Source: Lachnospiraceae bacterium (GTDB taxonomy: Bacteria; Bacillota; Clostridia; Lachnospirales; Lachnospiraceae). Taken from it: a stretch of 36,148 nt of DNA. The DNA lies in contig CAADTT010000024.1 of NCBI GenBank assembly GCA_900752065.1, forward strand, positions 1 to 36,148, given 5' to 3'. Position 1 is the first letter of the stretch; every line of letters begins with the position of its first letter. The position numbers were made by a program, and so were the translations under genes. Shown here piece by piece: positions 17,009 through 23,765 of the stretch. The notes below the pieces were generated by a model. The model did not search any database. It was not told the DNA's origin and worked only from the letters and a program-made list of their open reading frames with translations.

Positions 17009-18657
17009 TGAAAAAACTGCTGAAATTTATTACCTGTGGAAGCGTGGATGACGGGAAGTCCACGTTGATCGGACATATCCTGTATGATGCAAAGCTTCTG
17101 TATGCAGATCAGGAAAAAGCCCTGCAGCTAGATTCCAGAGTGGGCAGCCGCAGTGGGAATATTGATTATTCGCTGCTTTTAGATGGACTGACAGAAGAAC
17201 GGGAACAGGGAATTACGATTGATGTTGCCTACCGCTATTTTACGACTTCCAAGAGGAGCTTTATTGTTGCAGATACGCCCGGGCATGAGCAATACACCCG
17301 GAATATGGCGGTAGGTGCCTCCTTCGCGGATCTGGCCGTCATCCTTCTGGATGCCAAAAAGGGTGTATTGGTTCAGACCAGAAGACACGCCAGAATCTGC
17401 AAGATGATGGGAATCCGGTATTTTGTATTTGCGGTCAATAAGATGGATCTGGCAGGATACAGCGAAGAGCGGTTTGATGAGATCAATGTTGAGATCAGGA
17501 AGCTGAAGGAAGAGCTGGGGATGAAAAATACGGTAACGATCCCGGTCTCAGCGACAGAAGGGGACAATGTTACAAACCGATCCGGACATATGCCGTGGTA
17601 CAAAGGACCATCGCTGCTTACCTATCTGGAAAATGTGGATGTAGACGATGCGGATACAGGAGCCGGCTTTTACCTTCCGGTGCAGAGAGTCTGCAGGCCC
17701 AGTCATGATTTCCGCGGGTTCCAGGGAGAAATCGAGACGGGTTCTATTCATGTCGGAGATGAAGTGAGGATCTTACCGGAAGGCGAAAAAGCGAAGATCC
17801 GGGAAATCTATCGAATGGATGAAAAGAAGGATTTTGCTGCTGCGGGAGATCCGGTGACAGTCACACTGGACAGGGAAATCGATGTTTCCCGCGGCAGCGT
17901 GATCACAAAAGATACGGACATCAGCGCTGTGAATCTGTTTACAGCAGATATCCTGTGGATGGATGGAACGCCGCTTGAGAAAGGAAAAAGTTTTTTTGCC
18001 AAGATCGGTACAGTACAGATGACGTGTACGGTGACGGATATTTCTTATAAGATCGATGTGAATACAGGAGAGAAGATTCCTGCAGACCGGATCGAAAAGA
18101 ATGAAATCGCCGGGTGCAGGATCAGGCTGTCGGATCGCATTGTTGCAGATACGTTTGACAGGTATCGGACACTGGGAGAACTGATTTTGATTGACAGGAT
18201 CAGTTTCATGACATGTGCATGCGGCGTGATAAAGAGTATCGGATATGAAAGAAAAACAGAGGGTGGAACAAAAGCTTTGCGTGAGACACTGCTTTCCCAG
18301 ACGGCAGCCGCTGTAGAATTTATAAACAGTGATACGATTGGAAAAGAGCTTTTGGAGAGAGTGGAAAAGAAACTGGTCATAGCAGGCAGGCACGCATATC
18401 TGTTTCAGGCGGAGAAGCTGACCGCAGAGCAGGCGGATATTCGTCTGATTGAAGAGGTGACGGGGCATCTGTCCGATGCCGGAATCCTTACGCTTCTTCT
18501 TGTCAACAGGGATCAGAGTGCTGCTTTAAAGGGGAAGGGAAGATATTTCCGGTATTCTGAAACGGATCACTCGGCAGATGAAGAAGATATCGTTTCCTTT
18601 TTGCAGAAGGTATCTTCCTATGAGGCAGGGATTGCGGAAAACAGAGACTATATTTAG
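17008..18657 (+). CDS. cysN: Sulfate adenylyltransferase subunit 1 (CysN) with degenerate APS-kinase-like tail
   Basis: A 549-residue GTPase. G1 is CGSVDDGKSTLIGH, the switch II region is DTPGHEQYTRN, and NKMDL gives guanine specificity; beta-barrel domains follow to about residue 405. From about residue 425 the tail resembles APS kinase: LLERVEKKLVIAGRHAYLF and DIRLIEEVTGHLSDAGI align by eye with the helix after the P-loop and the later conserved helix of CysC. However, the P-loop itself is lost (INSDTIGKEL in place of GxxGxGKS/T), and so is the DGD motif. This tail is probably inactive, in keeping with direct use of APS by AprAB. Plain CysN is about 475 residues and CysNC about 630. Confidence 0.9.
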   Translation: MKKLLKFITCGSVDDGKSTLIGHILYDAKLLYADQEKALQLDSRVGSRSGNIDYSLLLDGLTEEREQGITIDVAYRYFTTSKRSFIVADTPGHEQYTRNMAVGASFADLAVILLDAKKGVLVQTRRHARICKMMGIRYFVFAVNKMDLAGYSEERFDEINVEIRKLKEELGMKNTVTIPVSATEGDNVTNRSGHMPWYKGPSLLTYLENVDVDDADTGAGFYLPVQRVCRPSHDFRGFQGEIETGSIHVGDEVRILPEGEKAKIREIYRMDEKKDFAAAGDPVTVTLDREIDVSRGSVITKDTDISAVNLFTADILWMDGTPLEKGKSFFAKIGTVQMTCTVTDISYKIDVNTGEKIPADRIEKNEIAGCRIRLSDRIVADTFDRYRTLGELILIDRISFMTCACGVIKSIGYERKTEGGTKALRETLLSQTAAAVEFINSDTIGKELLERVEKKLVIAGRHAYLFQAEKLTAEQADIRLIEEVTGHLSDAGILTLLLVNRDQSAALKGKGRYFRYSETDHSADEEDIVSFLQKVSSYEAGIAENRDYI

Positions 18658-18665
18658 CAGCAAAA

Positions 18666-18706
18666 TAGATGAAGAAAACCTGCCAGTGGCAGGTTTTCTT
18701 CATCTA
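18666..18706. terminator. Terminator between cysN and the AI-2E family gene
   Basis: A perfect 19-bp stem, TAGATGAAGAAAACCTGCC at 18666-18684 with its complement at 18688-18706, closed by the loop AGT. The A- and T-rich base of the stem supplies U runs on both strands, so it can end both converging transcripts. Confidence 0.88.
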
Positions 18707-18745
18707 TATCCGAAAAGACGGACAAGGGTCTTGCTGCGGTAGTTT

Positions 18746-19984
18746 TTATGCCAGCGGTTCGCTGTCATCCGGCAGCAGATGACGTCTATGCAGCCTGTGA
18801 GCCAGAATCCGGTTCGCCAGATAGCGAAGGAAAGCTACAACAGGAACGCCAAGGAACATGCCCAGAACACCTCCGATGCTTCCGCCGATGGTGATCGCGA
18901 TGATGATCCACAGGGGCTTCAGCCCGGTGGAATCTCCGAGGATCTTCGGTCCCAGGATGAGACCGTCAAACTGCTGGAGCACGAGGATCAGGACAACGAA
19001 GATCATGGATTTTACCGGAGAGATCAAGAGCAGGATCAATGCTCCGGGAATTGCGCCGATAAACGGACCAAAGTAGGGAATCATGTTCGTAATTCCCACG
19101 ATCACACTGATTAGGACTGCGTAAGGCAACTGGAGGATGGACATCAGCACGAAGCACAGGCAACCGATGATCGTAGAGTCCAGCGCCTTCCCGATAATGA
19201 AACTGCTGAACAGCTTATAGGCTTCCCGAAGAACCTCCATGATGATATGGATATGATTCACCGGTACGAAAGCATAGACTATAGCCCGAAGGGAATTTTT
19301 CAAAGGCTTCTTATCGGAAAGCATATAAACGGAAACAATGATGGCGATGATCAGATTCAAAAGCCACTGTACGATGATCATAGAAACCTGGTACAGCGCC
19401 GGGACAAGATTTCCGGCAAAGTCACGGAGATAGGAGATGACATCCGGCAGGGCATTGTTGATGGTCGTCCTCACCACCTCCATGTCCAGCTCCGGGAAAT
19501 GTTCCTCCAGGTTATCCACAAAGTAATAAATATCGTTGACGGCCTTCGGAATATAATTTACCAGATCCGTGATGCTGCTGACGATCTGCGGCACGATGCC
19601 GAAGAAAACGACAGCGATCAATCCGACTACCAAAAGGTAAGTAACCGCGATGGAGAGAATTTTCCGAAGTCTTCCCTGCTTCATGTGACAGAAACGTTCC
19701 AGAATCCCGGACACTCTCACCACCGCCGGATTCAGGATAAAGGCGATGAGGGCGCCGATGATGAAGGGCATCAGGATATTGATGATCTGCTTCGCCGCGG
19801 CTACCGTAGCTGTCCAGGAGACAAAGAGTTTGATAATCAGCGTTCCGAAAAAGATGACTCCCAGGGCATAGATCGATATAGTGAAGTAATTATTGTTTGC
19901 CTGAAAGCGGGAGGATTCTTTTTTCTTGTTCGTTTTCTTCTTCAGAGGTTTTTTGAGTTCCGTCTTTTGTGTGTTTTCGTCCAT
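18746..19984 (-). CDS. AI-2E family transporter
   Basis: A 412-residue integral membrane protein with a lysine-rich cytoplasmic N-terminus and about eight helices. Family segments are NMIPYFGPFIGAIPGALILLL, PKILGDSTGLKPLWIIIAIT and GGVLGMFLGVPVVAFLRYL, typical of the AI-2E (PerM/YdiK) exporters, some of which act in autoinducer export or in ion antiport. The substrate cannot be assigned. I chose ATG 19984; a GTG three codons upstream is possible, and neither has a strong ribosome binding site. It is transcribed alone from the promoter at 20029-20057. Confidence 0.9.
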   Translation of the reverse strand: MDENTQKTELKKPLKKKTNKKKESSRFQANNNYFTISIYALGVIFFGTLIIKLFVSWTATVAAAKQIINILMPFIIGALIAFILNPAVVRVSGILERFCHMKQGRLRKILSIAVTYLLVVGLIAVVFFGIVPQIVSSITDLVNYIPKAVNDIYYFVDNLEEHFPELDMEVVRTTINNALPDVISYLRDFAGNLVPALYQVSMIIVQWLLNLIIAIIVSVYMLSDKKPLKNSLRAIVYAFVPVNHIHIIMEVLREAYKLFSSFIIGKALDSTIIGCLCFVLMSILQLPYAVLISVIVGITNMIPYFGPFIGAIPGALILLLISPVKSMIFVVLILVLQQFDGLILGPKILGDSTGLKPLWIIIAITIGGSIGGVLGMFLGVPVVAFLRYLANRILAHRLHRRHLLPDDSEPLA

Positions 19985-20028
19985 GTGCTTCACATCCGTT
20001 TCTTTAGAGTAATATTTTCTTTTTCTAT

Positions 20029-20057
20029 AGTATATAGTTTTTCCCGGTTCTATTCAA
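20029..20057 (-). promoter_or_regulatory. Promoter of the AI-2E family gene
   Basis: On the minus strand, TTGAAT (20052-20057) and TATACT (20029-20034) are separated by exactly 17 bp, about 45 nt upstream of the start codon. It lies after the end of the kinase operon, so the transporter can be expressed separately. Confidence 0.6.
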
Positions 20058-20116
20058 GCAGAACCGTTTTCCGTCAAAAAACAGGGCAGGTTCAGCCGGG
20101 GAGATCCCACGCTCCG

Positions 20117-20524
20117 TTACCGGAAGGAGAGCAGGTACAGGATGAAATAATAGATCAAAATCGCTACCGGCAAAAGCAGGATCGCATAAGCAGACTGAAG
20201 GGGCGTGGTTCCAAGGAGAGAAACGATGGTGTACTGCTCCGGATGCAGGAAGAGGTAGGTACGGTATGCGATGTAACAGAACCAGATGCCGATGACAAGC
20301 ACGCAGATGATGTGCTTATACCGGGTTTTCGCTTGACGGCGGAGCTGCTCGATATAATATGCGGCATGGTTTTTACCGGCAGGCGTCTGGCATTGCTCCT
20401 GAAGCTTTTGGAGCTGCGCTGCTTTGTGTTTCAGGGAAGCGGGGCTGTCCAGAATCTTTTGAATCTCGGTTTCAAGCCGTTGGTTTTCTTCGTAGGTAAG
20501 GGAAATGTTATCTGTCTTCATCAT
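20117..20524 (-). CDS. Two-TM membrane protein of unknown function, kinase operon
   Basis: A 135-residue protein not matched to a family. The first 70 residues are a charged helical, coiled-coil-like region (YEENQRLETEIQKILDSPAS); two membrane helices follow (HIICVLVIGIWFCYIAYRTY and SAYAILLLPVAILIYYFILY). Its ATG overlaps the kinase stop (ATGA), so it is translationally coupled to the kinase and may be its membrane partner or substrate. No ribosome binding site of its own is evident. Confidence 0.75.
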   Translation of the reverse strand: MMKTDNISLTYEENQRLETEIQKILDSPASLKHKAAQLQKLQEQCQTPAGKNHAAYYIEQLRRQAKTRYKHIICVLVIGIWFCYIAYRTYLFLHPEQYTIVSLLGTTPLQSAYAILLLPVAILIYYFILYLLSFR

Positions 20525-21648
20525 TTAAAATTCTTCATCACATCTTGGATAAATGCAGGTTCAAAAAAAGCTACAAGGATTATGGCCACCTTAATTTTGA
20601 AAAACAGCCGGTTGTTTCTGCGCAGGCTTTCCGGAAAGAAGCGCAGCAGGTTCCCCATGTTAAAAAGGATGATCTGTGGGATGATCACATAGGGCAGAAA
20701 TACATCCAGAAAAGAGGTGGAGGGCAAAAAGTTCTGATGGCAGAACATGCAGGCAGGCAGCAGGAATACATAAGTGAAACCGGCCAAAAGCATCTTCCAC
20801 AGGGTATCCGAGCGAAATCCCGGCAGCGCCCGGAGAAAAGGGATCCGGTCAATGAGCCTTTTTCCCAAAAGGTGTTCCAGTTCTTTTTGCAGCTCTATGA
20901 CGGAAGCGTACCGGCAGGAGGGATCTTCGTTTGCGGCCTTTTCGATCATGGCGGCAATATAGTGATTTCCCCGGTAGCGCGCCAGGCCGGGATCGCAGCC
21001 GGTCAGCAGGAAGCTTATAATACAGCCGATGGAGTAAACGTCCGTCTGCCTGGTGGTGCGCAGGGCAAGGCTTTCCGGAGATTGATAGCCCATCGTTCCC
21101 GTGACTGTGGTATCCGTATGACGTTTGGGATCGTCCCATTTGGCGCCGCCGAGATCCACGATCTTCACCTGGGGGACGCCTCCGTCACAGGCGAAAACCA
21201 TAAGATTGTCCGGTTTCAGATCCCGGTGTACAAATCCCCGGCGGTGAAATTCCTGCAGCCCCTCGCAAAGCTGACAGCCAACCGCCAGGGCAGCCTTCTC
21301 CTTTAAGGGGCCGTTCTTCTGGATGAACCGGGTAAGGGAGAGGAATTCCTCCTCAAAGGAATCCGGCGCGCATACAAACTCTGTCACAGCATAAAATCTG
21401 CCCGGAAGGGCAGCATCGCTTTTCACCTGCAAAACCTCATAGGTGGAAGCCATGTGAGGATTCCAGGTGCCACAGAGCGCGTCATAAATCAGGGCTCTCT
21501 TCTCGTCTGTTTCCTTCAAAAACACGGGAAAAGGCGGATGTTCCGGAGATTCCCGGAGCGCCAGAAAGGAGGCAAAGGCCTTGTGTCCGTTCAGGGTTCT
21601 GTAAATCAAGTATTCTTCATGAAAGGTTTCTTCTGTTAAGGTCCGCAT
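20521..21648 (-). CDS. Membrane-anchored Ser/Thr protein kinase
   Basis: A 375-residue Hanks-type kinase. The N-lobe is divergent: a weak glycine loop around LNGHKAFASFLALRE, and Lys45 in PVFLK as the likely ATP lysine. The C-lobe is canonical: HRDLKPDN at residues 141-148, a DLG (Asp165) in place of DFG, GTMGYQSPESL as activation segment end and DVYSIGCIISFLLTGC. From about residue 280 there are several hydrophobic segments, likely three membrane helices, with no extracellular PASTA domains. It starts one base after the HTH gene stop (TAA-ATG) behind GGAGAG. Target unknown; the HTH protein and the two-TM protein are the obvious candidates. Confidence 0.9.
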   Translation of the reverse strand: MRTLTEETFHEEYLIYRTLNGHKAFASFLALRESPEHPPFPVFLKETDEKRALIYDALCGTWNPHMASTYEVLQVKSDAALPGRFYAVTEFVCAPDSFEEEFLSLTRFIQKNGPLKEKAALAVGCQLCEGLQEFHRRGFVHRDLKPDNLMVFACDGGVPQVKIVDLGGAKWDDPKRHTDTTVTGTMGYQSPESLALRTTRQTDVYSIGCIISFLLTGCDPGLARYRGNHYIAAMIEKAANEDPSCRYASVIELQKELEHLLGKRLIDRIPFLRALPGFRSDTLWKMLLAGFTYVFLLPACMFCHQNFLPSTSFLDVFLPYVIIPQIILFNMGNLLRFFPESLRRNNRLFFKIKVAIILVAFFEPAFIQDVMKNFK

Positions 21649-22077
21649 TTATTCTCTCCACAGGGCGTCCAGCCCTTTCTCACGCAGCAGCTCCCGGATC
21701 TGTTCTCCGGACAGCCCTTTTAGCATGCCCCAGATGATCAGTGATTCCGCCGGATCCCTCGCATAAAGCTCCTGATAGCGTGCCGTTTTCAGGAGGAGGT
21801 TTGTCTCTTCCAGGCTGGCATTTATGGCAAGGGCAATATCCAGGATCACATGACGGCTGGGCCGGACAGGTTTTTCCGAGGGGCTGCGGAGCTTATTTAC
21901 ATAAGATTTTGAGACGTTCGCATGTTCTACGATGGAAAGAACGGATACTTTTTTCTCTTCTATTAACTTGCTGAGTGCGGCCGCAAAGTCCTGTTCTTCC
22001 ATGCCGGTCAGCGCAGCATCTTCATACCGCACGGCATTTTCTAAAGCTCTGCGGTTAGCATCTGTAATTTTTCCCAT
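21649..22077 (-). CDS. Helix-turn-helix protein, partner of the kinase
   Basis: A 142-residue protein with an XRE-like helix-turn-helix at about residues 40-65 (VSVLSIVEHANVSKSYVNKL) followed by a helical C-terminal domain (LLLKTARYQELYARDPAESL, then WGMLKGLSGEQIRELLREKG). It is first in the operon and ends where the kinase begins, suggesting a regulator whose activity is set by the kinase, or that of a gene controlling the operon. The ATG follows AAGGAG. The leader carries the hairpin motif shared with trmB and tetR. Phosphorylation by the kinase is inference only. Confidence 0.8.
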   Translation of the reverse strand: MGKITDANRRALENAVRYEDAALTGMEEQDFAAALSKLIEEKKVSVLSIVEHANVSKSYVNKLRSPSEKPVRPSRHVILDIALAINASLEETNLLLKTARYQELYARDPAESLIIWGMLKGLSGEQIRELLREKGLDALWRE

Positions 22078-22107
22078 GTGTCAGTCTCCTTATCTCTTTT
22101 GTTTGCT

Positions 22108-22138
22108 GTTCCCGTTCAGTTTCTGGCTGAAGGGGAAC
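22108..22138 (-). promoter_or_regulatory. 5' leader hairpin motif (copy 2)
   Basis: GTTCCC (22108-22113) and TTCAG (22115-22119) pair with CTGAA (22127-22131) and GGGAAC (22133-22138), broken by one G-G mismatch. In gene orientation the core (22112-22133) reads left arm CCTTCAGCCA, four bases, right arm CTGAACGG, as in the trmB and tetR leaders. It starts about 10 nt after the predicted transcription start and ends 34 nt before the start codon. Confidence 0.6.
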
Positions 22139-22150
22139 TTTTCTTTCATC

Positions 22151-22179
22151 ATCATACCACGAAAAGGGTGGTTTGCAAA
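22151..22179 (-). promoter_or_regulatory. Promoter of the HTH-kinase operon
   Basis: On the minus strand, TTTGCA (22174-22179) and TATGAT (22151-22156) are spaced by 17 bp, upstream of the leader hairpin. The spacer contains CCAC...GTGG half-sites (about 22157-22171) that could bind a regulator. Confidence 0.6.
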
Positions 22180-22249
22180 CAGAAAAAACGGCTACTGACA
22201 GTGGTCGCATTTTGGAAAAGAGTGGAATAAAATGGTGGCAGGGAAATAC

Positions 22250-22274
22250 AAAAAGGCGTGAAATCATTCACGCC
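22250..22274 (-). terminator. Terminator of the XRE regulator gene
   Basis: On the minus strand, GGCGTGAA pairs with TTCACGCC (22267-22274 with 22255-22262) around the loop TGAT, followed by five T and GTATTT. The stop codon of the XRE gene lies inside the loop, so the terminator is packed onto the end of the gene. Confidence 0.82.
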
Positions 22275-22608
22275 CTTTTAGAAGTTCGGCATAGACAGAC
22301 AGGTAACGGGACAGGCTGTCGATCTCCGCCTCGGAACCTGTGCAGAGAAGCTGGATGATCGGCTCAGGAAGCCGGTCAAGAAGGGGTTCTTTTGTCTTTC
22401 CAAAGACAATGTAGTCCAGGCTGCAGCCGAAGATCTTGCAGAATTCCATCAGGTTTTTCAGGGAAAGGCTCGAAGTGCCGCGCTCCGAATGGGAGATGTG
22501 CTTCGGGCTGACGCCAAGCCTGTCGGCCAGCGTTTCCTGCGTGACATGATGGGAACGGCGGATTTCCGCCAGCCGTTTGCCAATAGGTATCATTACGTCA
22601 CTTTCCAT
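22264..22608 (-). CDS. XRE-family transcriptional regulator
   Basis: A 114-residue regulator with an N-terminal lambda-repressor-like helix-turn-helix (IGKRLAEIRRSHHVTQETLA, then DRLGVSPKHISHSERG), the usual conserved tail LSLKNLMEFCKIFGCSLDYIVFG, and a short helical C-terminus. The DNA-binding half is canonical. The ATG at 22608 has AGGAGG 12 nt upstream, a little far; a second Met five codons in is possible. It lies divergent from the first zinc-ribbon gene, with an AT-rich inverted repeat between them. Confidence 0.9.
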   Translation of the reverse strand: MESDVMIPIGKRLAEIRRSHHVTQETLADRLGVSPKHISHSERGTSSLSLKNLMEFCKIFGCSLDYIVFGKTKEPLLDRLPEPIIQLLCTGSEAEIDSLSRYLSVYAELLKGRE

Positions 22609-22654
22609 AATTTATCCAGACCTCCTGCATATAGTTTATTTTCCTTTTGGGTTC

Positions 22655-22681
22655 TTAATAACACTTTAAAAGGTTTATTAA
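22655..22681. promoter_or_regulatory. AT-rich inverted repeat, candidate XRE operator
   Basis: TTAATAA (22655-22661) and TTATTAA (22675-22681) form a perfect 7-bp inverted repeat with a 13-nt spacer, between the XRE gene and the promoter of the zinc-ribbon gene. Such sites often bind the adjacent XRE protein. This is positional inference; an AT-rich repeat of this length can also occur by chance. Confidence 0.35.
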
Positions 22682-22705
22682 TTTTATATTTTCTATGTTT
22701 AAGGT

Positions 22706-22734
22706 TTGATTTTAAAAGAAGAGAGTGTTATAAT
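22706..22734 (+). promoter_or_regulatory. Promoter of the first zinc-ribbon gene
   Basis: TTGATT (22706-22711), a 17-bp spacer and a consensus TATAAT (22729-22734). The leader would be about 120 nt, and I see no strong structure in it. Confidence 0.72.
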
Positions 22735-22864
22735 ATATCTAGGCCAAAGCGGAGAGAAAAGCAGATACCCCGCGGTTTGCGCTGCAAATTTGAAGTACCG
22801 CTGCCTACTGCGGAGTATTTGGGTGGTTAAAGTTACAACAGATAAAAGGATGGAGGTAAAGTGT

Positions 22865-23635
22865 ATGTTTTGTGCAAAGTGTGGGAAAGAGCTGGAAGAG
22901 GGCAGTAAGGTATGTCCGGACTGCGGATGGAAAGCAGATACGGAGACGAAAACGGAACGGGAAATACCCCCGGCTGGCACGGGGAAGGAATCGCAGGCAA
23001 AAGGCAGGGAAGGAGCTCCCGGTGAAGGAAAAGAAACGGTCAGCGCATCCGAATTAATGAGGGAGGCTGTCGGTGGATACGTCTCCCTTCGGATGCGCCT
23101 TGCGCCACTTGGGGCATTTCTCGCAGCCGTCATCTCCTTTATTCTGGGATATACCGGTGCAGGAGTTGCGTTTTTAGTCAGTGCAGTGCTTTTGTATCCC
23201 AAAATGGCAGAAAAATTTGAAAAGAAAAAATGGATCAGGACGGTCGGGATCGTGGCCAGCCTCCTGATCGCCGTTCTGCTTGTGAGTATGGGGGAAGAAG
23301 GGGACAAGTACATAAAAATGGTCAAAAACGCGGAGCCTGAGTCAGAGTATTACGAAGGGATCTCTTACGGGGATGCCTTTGACGAATATTTTGATAATGA
23401 GTCATGGGAGTATTTCGTTTCTGACAATGAACAGGACGTGGTTGAATTTCGGGGGACATACGAATCTGCTATCGGAAGAGAGGAGCAGTTTCTCTGTCAG
23501 TTCGTATGCGAGCCGCAAGGGTATGTGACGGTGCATTATATGTCAGTAGGCGGCAGTATATATGACGATTATGCACAGAACTTATATTTAGAGCAGATTT
23601 TTGATTATTATCTCGCCCACAGCAAGAAGTATTGA
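22865..23635 (+). CDS. Zinc-ribbon membrane protein of unknown function
   Basis: A 256-residue protein. The N-terminus is a zinc ribbon with Cys3, Cys6, Cys17 and Cys20 (MFCAKCGKELEEGSKVCPDC). After a charged linker come about three hydrophobic segments (from LGAFLAAVISFILGY to IVASLLIAVLLVS), then an acidic, aromatic-rich domain of about 110 residues, probably outside the cell. The ATG at 22865 is preceded by GGAGG; the open frame runs further upstream without a better start. Its neighbour at 23766 has a closely similar ribbon, so the pair probably shares ancestry at least there. Function unknown. Confidence 0.82.
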   Translation: MFCAKCGKELEEGSKVCPDCGWKADTETKTEREIPPAGTGKESQAKGREGAPGEGKETVSASELMREAVGGYVSLRMRLAPLGAFLAAVISFILGYTGAGVAFLVSAVLLYPKMAEKFEKKKWIRTVGIVASLLIAVLLVSMGEEGDKYIKMVKNAEPESEYYEGISYGDAFDEYFDNESWEYFVSDNEQDVVEFRGTYESAIGREEQFLCQFVCEPQGYVTVHYMSVGGSIYDDYAQNLYLEQIFDYYLAHSKKY

Positions 23636-23765
23636 TTCCCGCGGGTAATGAGCCAAGTGCCGTGCTTGCAGGTATATCTGGCGACGCTGTAAATGGCGCA
23701 TGTTTAGCGCTGTCGGCTATTTTGTGGTTAGAAGTAAAAATAAAATCCATACGTGGAGGAAGCAT

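Noticed and set aside
20060..20116. Terminator after the kinase operon
   Set aside because: On the minus strand there is a T run after GGC-TGAACCT-GCC, but the stem is only about three base pairs, too weak to call.
19247..20692. 481-codon plus-strand open frame
   Set aside because: Crosses the AI-2E gene, its promoter and two further minus-strand genes; translation is Asp/Arg/His-rich shadow sequence.
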